Positions 54,960-63,519 of a DNA stretch of 64,000 bases are shown here, one piece after another. Position 1 is the first letter of the stretch. Each line of letters begins with the position of its first letter. Source of the stretch: Brucella pituitosa (GTDB taxonomy: Bacteria > Pseudomonadota > Alphaproteobacteria > Rhizobiales > Rhizobiaceae); contig NZ_PYSY02000003.1 in the NCBI RefSeq assembly GCF_003049685.1, positions 62,001-126,000 on the forward strand, read 5' to 3'. A model generated the notes under the pieces. That model was not told where the DNA came from. It saw only the letters and a list, made by a program, of their open reading frames with translations, and searched no databases. Position numbers and translations under genes: made by a program.

Positions 54960-55592
54960 TTATTTGCCGGACGTCATCGTGTTGTAGCTGGTGATCAGGT
55001 TGCGATAATCTGGAATGTGGTTGGCAAACAGCGTGCCCAGACCTTCGATATCGTTGCGCCAGTCGCGGTGCAGTTCACAGGCAACGCCGAACCAGGTCAT
55101 CAGCTGCGCACCGGCTGCACTCATGCGGTCCCATGCCGAATGACGGGTTACTTCATTGAAGGTGCCCGACGCGTCGGTGACGACAAAGACGTCAAAACCG
55201 GCTTCGATAGCGGACAATGCCGGGAAAGCCACGCAGACTTCGGTCACAACACCAGCGATGAGCAGTTGCTTCTTGCCGGTAGCCTTCACCGCCTTGACGA
55301 ATTCCTCATTGTCCCAGGCGTTGATCTGGCCGGGGCGAGCGATATAGGGCGCATCGGGGAATGTTTCCTTCAGCTCCGGCACCAACGGGCCATTCGGGCC
55401 GTTTTCAAAACTGGTGGTCAGAACAGTCGGCAGCTTGAAATACTTGGCGAGATCGGCGAGCGCCAGCACATTGTTCTTGAATTTGTCCGGGTCGAAATCC
55501 CGTACCAGCGACAGCAGGCCAGTCTGGTGATCGACGAGAAGAACAGCAACATCATCCTTGTTGAGGCGTACATATGGCTTGGTCATCGACAT
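54960..55592 (-). CDS. Isochorismatase-family cysteine hydrolase (YcaC-like)
   Basis: A 210-residue cysteine hydrolase. The catalytic Asp21 is in VAVLLVDHQTGLL and the nucleophile Cys120 in IAGVVTEVCVAFPALSAIEAG, with the usual cis-peptide GVVTE before it. The pattern (VRDFDPDKF, RPGQINAWDNEEFV) is that of the YcaC-like group of unknown substrate rather than true isochorismatase or nicotinamidase. It is divergent from the LysR gene starting near 55734, which is its likely regulator. Confidence 0.88.
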   Translation of the reverse strand: MSMTKPYVRLNKDDVAVLLVDHQTGLLSLVRDFDPDKFKNNVLALADLAKYFKLPTVLTTSFENGPNGPLVPELKETFPDAPYIARPGQINAWDNEEFVKAVKATGKKQLLIAGVVTEVCVAFPALSAIEAGFDVFVVTDASGTFNEVTRHSAWDRMSAAGAQLMTWFGVACELHRDWRNDIEGLGTLFANHIPDYRNLITSYNTMTSGK

Positions 55593-55733
55593 TTCCTTTC
55601 AGGAAGTCAGAGGATAGATCACCACCCGTATATTCGTGTAACGTTTGGCGTTGGTGGAATGAGAGAAAGCTATCTCAGCGACGAAAAGCGCAAAAGATTG
55701 TCAAAATCGACGCTGCGTTCTATTAATGGAACG

Positions 55734-56681
55734 ATGGAAGACCTGAACGACCTTTATTACTTTGTGCAGGTGGTTGATCATGGCGGCTTCGCGCAGGCAG
55801 GCCGCGCCATAGGCCTGCAAAAATCGAAACTGAGCCGCCGTATCGCGATTCTGGAGGAACGGTTGGGCGTCCGCCTGATCCAGCGCTCGTCGCGCCATTT
55901 TTCCGTCACCGATATCGGGCGTGAATATTACCGCCGCTGTCTGGCAGTTCTGGTCGAAGCCGAGGCTGCCACTGCTTTCATTGCGCAGCATCGCGACGAG
56001 CCGCAAGGTGTGGTTCGGTTAAGCTGTCCGACCGCGCTGATTTCATTCCAGTTCGGGGCGTTGTTTGCCAAGTTTCTCACAGCCTATCCGAAGGTGGACC
56101 TGCATCTGGAAAGCACCAACCGCCGTGTTGACGTGATCGGCGAACGTTTCGATGTTTCCATCCGCGTACGGTTTCCGCCACTGGAGCAAACCGATCTTCT
56201 GATGCGTAAACTGGACGACAGTTCGCAATATCTGGTTGCACGGCCCGGCTTCCTCAATGAACCTGTGACCACACCGGCAGATCTCGTGGGGCTGCCAAGC
56301 CTTGCATGGACATCAGCCTCTCACAACTATGAATGGCGGCTTGAGAAGCACAATGGCGAGCAGGCCGTCATTCCCCACCGCCCCCGCTTCCTGACTGACG
56401 ATATGGCGGCCTTGCGCGATGCAGCGCTCGACGGTGCCGGGATCGTACAGCTACCGACCATGATGATCTGGCGGGACCTTGCCGCAGGTACATTGGTGCC
56501 TGTCCTGCCCGAATGGCGCCCGGCCGCAGGCATCGTCCATGCGGTATTTCCATCCCGGCGTGGCCTGCTGCCTTCGGTGCGCACACTGATCGACTTTCTG
56601 GCGCGGGAATGCGCTGTTCAGCGCAAAGCCATCGACGAAAGTATTTTCTTGCCTAAAGCGCGAGAAAATACCGAAATTTGA
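55734..56681 (+). CDS. LysR-type transcriptional regulator
   Basis: From ATG 55734 this is a 315-residue LysR protein: MEDLNDLYYFVQVVDHGGF, then QAGRAIGLQKSKLSRRIAIL as the helix-turn-helix, RLIQRSSRHFSVTDIG, and an effector domain with RVDVIGERFDVSIRV. An upstream in-frame ATG at 55659 would add 25 residues, and the open frame to 54906 only mirrors the isochorismatase gene. Its position, divergent from that gene with a 141-base gap, is typical of a regulator and its target. Confidence 0.87.
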   Translation: MEDLNDLYYFVQVVDHGGFAQAGRAIGLQKSKLSRRIAILEERLGVRLIQRSSRHFSVTDIGREYYRRCLAVLVEAEAATAFIAQHRDEPQGVVRLSCPTALISFQFGALFAKFLTAYPKVDLHLESTNRRVDVIGERFDVSIRVRFPPLEQTDLLMRKLDDSSQYLVARPGFLNEPVTTPADLVGLPSLAWTSASHNYEWRLEKHNGEQAVIPHRPRFLTDDMAALRDAALDGAGIVQLPTMMIWRDLAAGTLVPVLPEWRPAAGIVHAVFPSRRGLLPSVRTLIDFLARECAVQRKAIDESIFLPKARENTEI

Positions 56682-56715
56682 GAGCGCCGATTTGATTGAA
56701 TCAGATCGGCGCTCT
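56681..56715 (+). terminator. Terminator of the LysR gene
   Basis: AGAGCGCCGAT at 56681-56691 pairs with ATCGGCGCTCT at 56705-56715, an 11-bp perfect stem whose first base belongs to the stop codon. AATAGTC follows. The GAGCGCC core is like that of the hairpin at 8883. Confidence 0.75.
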
Positions 56716-56768
56716 AATAGTCACAAACCTATCAGCAGAAAGCACCTCATCAGATGCTGATTTCTACC

Positions 56769-57541
56769 TCAAAAAGTCCGCTGGAACATTATCAAGCCCT
56801 GCCAGGCATCTGTACCATTCTGGACAGATTTATGATCGCGCCACCGCACATAAGACACTTCCGGGTTGATGGTGAAACCGGGGACCATTTCATAGGCGAC
56901 GTTAGCGGTTGCATAAAAAGTCTTCGTACCATCATAGGCGAGTTCAGCATTTAAGATTGTCTTGTCAGTTGCCTTATAGGCCGCCCCGCCCCATGCAGCC
57001 CAATCGCCGCCCCATTGACCGTAAAAACTATTGATCGCACGCACTTGGCCGGCAACCTGACCACTATCATCTTTGACGTCCATATAGGTGTCTTTGTTGG
57101 ACTTGTAGCCACCCATCACCCACAGTGAAAGTCGATCCGTGATATTGAGATTACCACGTAGCTTACCCGCCCATTCCTCGTTACGCGCATCATAGGCAGC
57201 AACGGCAATCACCGAACCCCAGTCTTGGGCATATTTTAATCCACCGACAACATGCGGAGTGTAATCCTTAATGGTACCGTCATAGCCATATTTGCTATCA
57301 GTATCCTTGTTATTACCCTGTTCCAGCGACAGGATTGCCGATACGCCGTTACCGCCAGAATAGGTATAACTGATAAGTCCGGTACGATAGCCGCCGGCTA
57401 GGATCACATCATCATTATAAACATCGCCCAGATAACCAACAAAAGAGATAAAAGCAGACTGATCAAGCCCAATGCGAAGACCGCCTAAATCGATGTATCC
57501 ATAGCGTAGACTGCCGGTCGATCCGGCATCTTCTCCATTGA
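56769..57541 (-). pseudogene. Truncated Omp2-type porin (C-terminal part)
   Basis: About 257 codons of the C-terminal part of an alphaproteobacterial porin remain, open to the edge of the IS element. Porin blocks are YGYIDLGGLRIGLDQSAF, FISFVGYLGDVYNDD, TGLISYTYSGGNGVSAI, and at the end YATANVAYEMVPGFTI and AWQGLIMFQRTF with the final Phe. The signal peptide and roughly the first hundred residues are missing. It cannot be exported and is a pseudogene. Full-length porins of the Omp2a/Omp2b type are about 360-370 residues. Confidence 0.82.
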
Positions 57542-57603
57542 GAGGTGGTTCGGGAAATCTGGACAGCGGAGATAAGTGGAATTTCTGCCTGACTTCGGCT
57601 TAG

Positions 57604-57936
57604 ATGCCGAGAACAGGAGATACCATGACGAGACGACCACGCCGGAACCACAGCCCGGCTTTCAAGGCAAAGGTGGCGCTTGCCGCCATTCGAGGCGAGC
57701 AGACACTGGTGGAATTGTCCCAGCAGTTCGACGTGCATGCCAACCAGATTAAGCAGTGGAAAGACCAGCTCCTTGAGGGGGCGACCGGCGTTTTCGGTGA
57801 TGAGAACAAGGCGGAACCGACAGGGCCAACCGTTGATGTCAAAACGCTTCATGCCAAAATCGGCGAACTGACGCTGGAGAACGATTTTTTGTCCGGTGCG
57901 CTCGGCAAGGCGGGATTGCTGGGCGGAAAAAAATGA
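57604..57936 (+). CDS. IS3-family transposase OrfA
   Basis: A 110-residue DNA-binding protein. The helix-turn-helix lies in RRPRRNHSPAFKAKVALAAI, ELSQQFDVHANQIKQWKDQL, followed by a leucine-rich coiled stretch (LHAKIGELTLENDFL). The stop overlaps the OrfB start as ATGA next to seven A residues, the usual site for minus-one frameshifting that makes the fused OrfAB transposase. Confidence 0.92.
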   Translation: MPRTGDTMTRRPRRNHSPAFKAKVALAAIRGEQTLVELSQQFDVHANQIKQWKDQLLEGATGVFGDENKAEPTGPTVDVKTLHAKIGELTLENDFLSGALGKAGLLGGKK

Positions 57937-58763
57937 TTGACCGCGCGCACAAGCTGTCGGTTGCAAGGCAGGCCCGGCTTCTCGGCTTCAGCCGTAGCAG
58001 CGTCTACTATTCTCCACGATCAGTGTCGGACAGCGATCTGGCTTTGATGCGGCGGATCGACGAACTGCATCTCGACTACCCTTTTGCCGGAAGTCGGATG
58101 TTGCAAGGGCTTTTGAGAGGAGAAGGGCTGGAAACTGGGCGGCTTCATATCGCAACGCTGATGAAAAAGATGGGCATTGAGGCAATCTATCGCCGCCCGA
58201 ACACCTCGAAGCCAGCGCCAGGGCACAAAATCTATCCCTATCTCCTGCGCAAGCTGGCGGTCACCCGGCCCAACCAGGTGTGGGCAATGGATCTGACCTA
58301 TATCCCCATGGCGCGTGGTTTTGTCTATCTCTGCGCCGTCGTGGACTGGTTCAGCCGCAAGGTTTTATCGTGGCGACTGTCGATCACGATGGAAGCGGCC
58401 TTCTGCATCGAAGCGGTTGAGGAAGCGCTGGCCCGCTATGGCAAGCCGGATATCTTCAACACAGATCAGGGATCGCAGTTCACGTCCATTGACTTCACCA
58501 CCGTGCTGAAGAAGGCGGAAGTCGCCATCTCGATGGATGGCAAGGGCGCGTGGCGGGACAATGTCTTCGTCGAGCGGCTCTGGCGGTCGATCAAATATGA
58601 GGAGGTTTATCTCCACGCCTACAAGACCGTGTCTGAGGCCCGCGTCGGCATCGGTCGATATCTGACCTTTTACAATAGCCGACGCCCACATTCATCCCTT
58701 GACCGGCAGACGCCGGATCAGGTCTACTTCAACGCGCTGACACCAATGATGGTGGCGGCATAA
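57933..58763 (+). CDS. IS3-family transposase OrfB (integrase core)
   Basis: A 276-residue rve-type integrase domain. An N-terminal HTH_21-like region (HKLSVARQARLLGFSRSSVYY, AGSRMLQGLLRGEG) precedes the DDE triad: Asp in VWAMDLTYIPMARG, Asp in FNTDQGSQFTS, and Glu in RDNVFVERLWRSIKYEEVYL. All three are present and the frame is open, so the enzyme may be active. It is mostly made as an OrfAB fusion. Confidence 0.93.
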   Translation: MIDRAHKLSVARQARLLGFSRSSVYYSPRSVSDSDLALMRRIDELHLDYPFAGSRMLQGLLRGEGLETGRLHIATLMKKMGIEAIYRRPNTSKPAPGHKIYPYLLRKLAVTRPNQVWAMDLTYIPMARGFVYLCAVVDWFSRKVLSWRLSITMEAAFCIEAVEEALARYGKPDIFNTDQGSQFTSIDFTTVLKKAEVAISMDGKGAWRDNVFVERLWRSIKYEEVYLHAYKTVSEARVGIGRYLTFYNSRRPHSSLDRQTPDQVYFNALTPMMVAA

Positions 58764-58829
58764 TCGCGGCGGAAATCCACTTAACGAAACGCCCGAAACT
58801 GTTCAGACAAACCGAACCACCTCTGAATC

Positions 58830-59858
58830 TTGCGCAAATTTCTGAGTACGACAGCACTAACAGTTCTTGCCTCTACACTTCTCTCATTTGCCGCGCATGC
58901 TGAAACGGAAAATCCGTTTCATTGCAAACCGGGGGAAAAATACGTGATGAACGTGATGGTGTCCGGGGTTGAATATTGGTTCCCGGTCTATGAAATGTTC
59001 AAACAAGCCGGTCAGCAATTTGGTTGTGAGACCGCCTACACTGGCACCCCGGAATATGATGTTAACAAGCAGATCGCCAGTTTCGATCAAGCCTTAGCCC
59101 AAAACCCGGCTGGCATTCTTGTGCACCCAATGAATTCAGATCCATTCATCGAACCTATCAATCGTGCGGTTGATCAGGGAACAGCAGTGGTTACATTCGC
59201 AGCAGATTCACCACTTTCCAAGCGGGTTTCGTTCATCACATCCGACAATACACGTGAAGGCACTTATGCCGCTGATGCGATTGCGGAAAAGCTGGGCGGC
59301 AAAGGCGAATATGCGGTGCTTGAAAATCCTGGTCAGGATAATCACGATAAGCGCGTGGCAGCATTTACTGCGCGGATGAAGGAAAAATGGCCGGACATGA
59401 AACTGGTTGGGAGAGCAGCATCAAATCAGGATCCGACCAAAGCTTATCAGGCCCTGATGAGTATTATTCAGGCCAACCCTAATCTGAATGCTGTGTTCAT
59501 GCCTGAAGCGAATTCGGCCATTGGTGCTGCACAAGCCAACAAGGAAAGCGGTGGCAAAGTTCTTGTCATGTGTGCCGACGTGAATGCGAATATTCTTGAT
59601 ATGATCAAAGCTGGTGAAGTCTTTGGTTCGATCAACCCTAATCAGGGCATGCAGGGTTACATGGGCTTTTTGATGCTTTGGTTTGCCAAGCACCCTGAGC
59701 TGATTGATCCAATGAATGATGCAAAACGCGCTGGCTCCAACCCCATGAGTATTCCTTTCGTGGACAATGGATTGTCCATCGTTACTGCCACCAATGCCGA
59801 TGATTTTTATTGGGATAAGTATCTCAAACGCCGCGGTACAAAAGGTATAGAAGAGTAA
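58830..59858 (+). CDS. Sugar ABC transporter periplasmic binding protein (RbsB-like)
   Basis: A 342-residue binding protein of the ribose/galactose family. The signal peptide is residues 1-24 (LTVLASTLLSFAAHAE). The peripla_BP_4 fold shows QIASFDQALAQNPAGILVHP, VTFAADSP, ALMSIIQANPNLNAVFMP and GSINPNQGMQGYMGF. The only start giving a signal peptide is TTG 58830, four bases from the IS flank, with no ribosome binding site of its own. The native 5' region was probably lost. It is followed by a hairpin, an RbsA-like ATPase and a permease. Confidence 0.85.
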   Translation: MRKFLSTTALTVLASTLLSFAAHAETENPFHCKPGEKYVMNVMVSGVEYWFPVYEMFKQAGQQFGCETAYTGTPEYDVNKQIASFDQALAQNPAGILVHPMNSDPFIEPINRAVDQGTAVVTFAADSPLSKRVSFITSDNTREGTYAADAIAEKLGGKGEYAVLENPGQDNHDKRVAAFTARMKEKWPDMKLVGRAASNQDPTKAYQALMSIIQANPNLNAVFMPEANSAIGAAQANKESGGKVLVMCADVNANILDMIKAGEVFGSINPNQGMQGYMGFLMLWFAKHPELIDPMNDAKRAGSNPMSIPFVDNGLSIVTATNADDFYWDKYLKRRGTKGIEE

Positions 59859-59895
59859 GTCATACGAGTTTGGTTTTCTGAGGATGTGAGTGGCA

Positions 59896-59932
59896 ATGAT
59901 TTAGAGTGGATAGAAATATCTCTCTAAATCAT
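59896..59932 (+). other. Intercistronic hairpin after the sugar-binding protein gene
   Basis: ATGATTTAGAG at 59896-59906 pairs perfectly with CTCTAAATCAT at 59922-59932 around a 15-base loop. It lies in the 112-base gap between binding protein and ATPase genes and may reduce downstream expression or stabilise the upstream message. Confidence 0.55.
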
Positions 59933-59970
59933 GTCTCAGAACTAACGATCTATTCAGGGAGTGAGACAAG

Positions 59971-61494
59971 TTGACGTTGAAGCCAGTCTTAAAAATCTGC
60001 TCTGTCACCAAACAGTTTGGTCCGGTAAAGGCACTGACGAACATGAGCTTTGCCTTGGAAAAAGGCGAAATTCATGCAGTGTGCGGAGAGAATGGCGCTG
60101 GCAAATCAACCTTGATGAATATCATTGCCGGTATTCTGCAGCCTGACGACGGCGAAATTCTGATCGACAATGTATCCGTAAAAATTACTTCACCCACTGT
60201 AGCACAGGCACTTGGCATCGGTCTCGTGCATCAGGAAATTGCACTGTGCCCTGATGCAAGTGTTGCTGAAAATATTTTTATGGCAGCAACCAATCGTCAG
60301 CGTTCGTTACTGATGAACTATCGCAAATTGGAGCATGAAGCACAGAATACCATGGACCGACTTGCGCCGATCGATGTTCGGCGGAAAGTTGGCGATCTTG
60401 CGATTTCCAGTCAACAACTGGTTGAAATCGCTAAAGCGCTGACGCTGGATTGCCGGATTCTGATCTTTGACGAGCCTACAGCGGCATTAACGGAAGCAGA
60501 GACGCGTATCCTGTTTGGCATTATCCGCGAATTGAAAGCACAAGGTATTTCCATCATCTATATCAGCCATCGCATGGCCGAAATATTCAGTCTCTGTGAT
60601 CGGGTAACAGTTCTGCGCGACGGTTGCTTTGTTTCAACCGAAAACATAGCAGACATCACTGCCGATGATATCGTGCGGCTGATGGTGGGACGTGAAATTA
60701 CTCAGCTCTACCCCGCAAAGCAAAATCCCGCTGAGCGTTCAACCAAACCATTGTTATCAATACGTAGTATCTGTGACGATGTGAGCTTTGACCTCATGCA
60801 TGGAGAAATCCTGGGCATTGGTGGTTTGATTGGCTCGGGCAGAACGGAAATTGCTGAAGGTATTTGTGGTTTGCGCGCCACTACCCAGGGGGAAATCCGC
60901 CTGAATGATCAACTGCGGGAAATACGACAATATGCCGACGCGGTGAAAGCTGGGATTGTATATTTGTCCGAAGACCGGAAGGGTTCCGGCATCTTTCTCG
61001 ATCTCTCAATTGCGCAGAATATTTCAGTTTTGAACCTTGCATCCTTGACCACCCGATTTGGTTTGATTGACGCAAAGAGTGAAAAACAGTTAGCGAAAGA
61101 TTTCTCAAAACACCTCAATGTAAGAATGAGTGATGTGGATATGCCTGTCTCCGCGTTAAGCGGCGGCAACCAGCAAAAAGTAGCAATAGCAAAGCAACTC
61201 GCGGTTCGTCCGAAAGTGATTTTAATGGATGAGCCCACGCGCGGCATTGATGTCGGCGCAAAGTCAGAAATCCATTTGCTGCTTCGTGAGCTGGCGAGCT
61301 CTGGCATCGGAATTATTGTCATTTCATCTGAACTCCCAGAGCTGTTGGGACTGTGTGATCGCGTCCTGGTTATTCGCGAGGGAACCGTGGCTGGCGAGCT
61401 GAGTGCAGATGAAATGACGGAAGAAGCCATTATCCGGCTCGCATCGGGTCTGAAAGAGGAAAAAACACTGCATGCAACAGAACATGCCGCGTAA
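59971..61494 (+). CDS. Sugar ABC transporter ATPase with two ABC domains (RbsA/MglA-like)
   Basis: A 507-residue double ATPase. The first domain has Walker [18 protein letters not shown] (near residue 37), a degenerate signature [15 protein letters not shown], and Walker [12 protein letters not shown]. The second has [16 protein letters not shown] as a reduced P-loop, signature [17 protein letters not shown], and [13 protein letters not shown]. This unequal pair is typical of RbsA/MglA. Start is TTG 59971 with AGGGA ten bases upstream. It powers import of a pentose, hexose or sugar alcohol; the substrate is unknown. Confidence 0.9.
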   Translation: MTLKPVLKICSVTKQFGPVKALTNMSFALEKGEIHAVCGENGAGKSTLMNIIAGILQPDDGEILIDNVSVKITSPTVAQALGIGLVHQEIALCPDASVAENIFMAATNRQRSLLMNYRKLEHEAQNTMDRLAPIDVRRKVGDLAISSQQLVEIAKALTLDCRILIFDEPTAALTEAETRILFGIIRELKAQGISIIYISHRMAEIFSLCDRVTVLRDGCFVSTENIADITADDIVRLMVGREITQLYPAKQNPAERSTKPLLSIRSICDDVSFDLMHGEILGIGGLIGSGRTEIAEGICGLRATTQGEIRLNDQLREIRQYADAVKAGIVYLSEDRKGSGIFLDLSIAQNISVLNLASLTTRFGLIDAKSEKQLAKDFSKHLNVRMSDVDMPVSALSGGNQQKVAIAKQLAVRPKVILMDEPTRGIDVGAKSEIHLLLRELASSGIGIIVISSELPELLGLCDRVLVIREGTVAGELSADEMTEEAIIRLASGLKEEKTLHATEHAA

Positions 61495-61516
61495 AAAGAC
61501 AATAGGGGACAGTCAA

Positions 61517-62506
61517 ATGACAGTAGATACGATGCCGGCAAACAATCAACGCAGTTTACCGTGGAAACGCCTTGGCTCAATGCGCGAGGCGGGTTTGATC
61601 GCGATCATTCTCGTTCTTTGCATTGCCATGAGTTTCGTATCGCCTCATTTCCTCACCTTTGGCAACTTCCGCGCCATGTTGATGAGTTTTTCAGTCGAAG
61701 GCATTGTCGTTGTAGGCATGACAATACTACTGATTGTTGGCGGCATTGATCTTTCAGTTGGTTCGGTCGTCTGTTTCGCAATGGTGCTGTCGGGAACATT
61801 GTTTCTTGCTGGATTAGACCCATGGAGTGCATCTCTCATCGGTATTTTTGCCAGTGGGTTGATCGGCTGTGTGATGGGATTGTTCGTAACAGTTGTGGGG
61901 CTCAATCATTTCATCACATCACTGGCCGCAATGGTAATTGTTCGTGGCCTATGTCTGATCATCACCAAAGGTACACCGCTTTCACTATTCACTCTACCTC
62001 CAACCTTTAAAATGATCGGACAGGGCAACTTTTATGGAGTGCCCTATGTCATCCTGATTTTCGTGATGATTGTTGTGTTGTTTGATTTTCTACTGCGTCG
62101 TGCAGCGGCCTTTCGCAAGGTCTTTTACACGGGCAGCAATGAGAAAGCCGCTTTGTATTCCGGCATTAAAACCAAACAAGTCAAATTCTGGGTCACCGTA
62201 CTTTGCTCAACGCTTGCTGGTGTTGCCGGTGTTATCTACATGTCGCGTTTCGGTGCCGCCACCCCTACTTTTGGTGTTGGCATGGAACTCAATATCATTG
62301 CAGCAGCCGTCATAGGTGGTGCATCGCTCAATGGTGGCTCGGGAACCATTCTTGGTGCGATCCTTGGTATCGCATTACTCTCATTGGTCACAAGTTCACT
62401 GGTATTGCTCAACGTGTCTGTCTATTGGCAGGACATGATAAAAGGCTGCATTCTTCTCGCTGCCGTTTCGATTGACCATTTTCTACATAAGCGAAAGGCG
62501 GCTTGA
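61517..62506 (+). CDS. Sugar ABC transporter permease (RbsC-like)
   Basis: A 330-residue inner-membrane permease with about eight to ten segments and the family blocks IVVVGMTILLIVGGIDLSVGS, GLNHFITSLAAMVIVRGL and ELNIIAAAVIGGASLNGGSG. ATG 61517 (AGGGGA eight bases upstream) is preferred over ATG 61472 inside the ATPase gene. It completes the importer with the preceding two genes and ends three bases before the regulator start. Confidence 0.9.
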   Translation: MTVDTMPANNQRSLPWKRLGSMREAGLIAIILVLCIAMSFVSPHFLTFGNFRAMLMSFSVEGIVVVGMTILLIVGGIDLSVGSVVCFAMVLSGTLFLAGLDPWSASLIGIFASGLIGCVMGLFVTVVGLNHFITSLAAMVIVRGLCLIITKGTPLSLFTLPPTFKMIGQGNFYGVPYVILIFVMIVVLFDFLLRRAAAFRKVFYTGSNEKAALYSGIKTKQVKFWVTVLCSTLAGVAGVIYMSRFGAATPTFGVGMELNIIAAAVIGGASLNGGSGTILGAILGIALLSLVTSSLVLLNVSVYWQDMIKGCILLAAVSIDHFLHKRKAA

Positions 62507-62508
62507 TC

Positions 62509-63519
62509 ATGAGTATTGTACGGATGAAGCCCAAAACTGTCACTGCGCCACGCGAAGAAATTGTAATTGCACGCCAGATGCATCAGGCTTTGGTCCTGCA
62601 TTTTCTGGAAGGACTGACACAAGCACAGATCGCGGAACGGCTCGGCATTTCACAGCCAACAGTCAATCGCTTGATCAAACGTGGGCGTCAATTAGGGTTA
62701 GTGGAAATTAAAATCACTTCCCCCATTGAACCACTGGTTGATATGGAAGAGCGCTTATTGGCGTTAGGCGGAATTCAGCGCGCTATCGTAGTTCCAACTG
62801 TTTCGGACAACCCGCAGACGGCACTTCAGGCAGTAGGTGAAGCAGCCGCGCGTCTGTTGATCGAAGAAATCGCTGATGGCGATACGATCTGCATCACCGG
62901 CGGCAAAGGAGTGAGCGCAGTCGTTGCAGGCTTGCAGGCACCTCGTCGCTTTGATGTTGACGTTATCCCGCTGACCGGATGCGTACAGGGCAAACACTAT
63001 ACCGATGTGAACCACGTCTCGACGCTTATGGCTGAGAAGCTCGGTGGTCGCGCTTATCAAATCCATGCGCCACTCTTTGCAGACAGTCCTGCCGAATGCA
63101 CAATGCTGATAAACATGCGCTCGGTCGCAGATGTTTTCAGCCGTGCGAAGGAAGCGAACATTGCCGTCGTTGGTATTGGGTCCATTTTGACTGACGATTC
63201 GAGTTATTACGATCTGCATCCATCTTCCAGCATGGATCGAGACGCGATTGAACGCTCAGGCGCACGCAGCGAACTTCTCGCACACCTGCTGGACGATCAT
63301 GGCCGTGTCTGCGGTTATAGTCTCAATGATTCATTGGTGTCGCTGAAGCTAGAAGAATTCAAATCCATACCAACAAAAATCGGTTTAGCAAGCGGGCCAA
63401 ACAAAGCTTGGCCGATCTTGAGCATCCTGCGCGGCAATCATCTTGATGTGCTGATTACAGATGAGGCGACGGGACAACGTATTCTTGACATAGCAGATGC
63501 AGAAGGGGCACGGGGATGA
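62509..63519 (+). CDS. SorC/DeoR-family sugar-binding transcriptional regulator
   Basis: A 336-residue regulator: an N-terminal helix-turn-helix (LTQAQIAERLGISQPTVNRL, residues about 37-60) followed by the SorC sugar-phosphate-binding domain (about 75-330) with ICITGGKGVSAVVAG, VIPLTGCVQGKHYTDVN and VVGIGSILTDDSSYY. It likely senses a phosphorylated product of the imported sugar and controls this operon. ATG 62509 follows the permease stop closely. Its end overlaps the aldo/keto reductase start by ATGA. Confidence 0.89.
   Translation: MSIVRMKPKTVTAPREEIVIARQMHQALVLHFLEGLTQAQIAERLGISQPTVNRLIKRGRQLGLVEIKITSPIEPLVDMEERLLALGGIQRAIVVPTVSDNPQTALQAVGEAAARLLIEEIADGDTICITGGKGVSAVVAGLQAPRRFDVDVIPLTGCVQGKHYTDVNHVSTLMAEKLGGRAYQIHAPLFADSPAECTMLINMRSVADVFSRAKEANIAVVGIGSILTDDSSYYDLHPSSSMDRDAIERSGARSELLAHLLDDHGRVCGYSLNDSLVSLKLEEFKSIPTKIGLASGPNKAWPILSILRGNHLDVLITDEATGQRILDIADAEGARG

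Larger units (their letters stand above)
57542..58823 (+). mobile_element. IS3-family insertion sequence, apparently intact
   Basis: A 1282-base element. The ends are inverted repeats, GAGGTGGTTCGG at 57542-57553 and CCGAACCACCTC at 58812-58823. TGA flanks it on both sides (57539-57541 and 58824-58826), compatible with a 3-base target duplication but possibly chance. It carries overlapping orfA and orfB with an A7 slippery run at 57927-57933. The left neighbour is a porin without its 5' third, and the right neighbour starts four bases beyond the right TGA. Confidence 0.88.

Noticed and set aside
54906..55733. N-terminal extension of the LysR frame to 591 codons
   Set aside because: The extra part mirrors the isochorismatase-family gene on the other strand; LysR proteins start at the helix-turn-helix.
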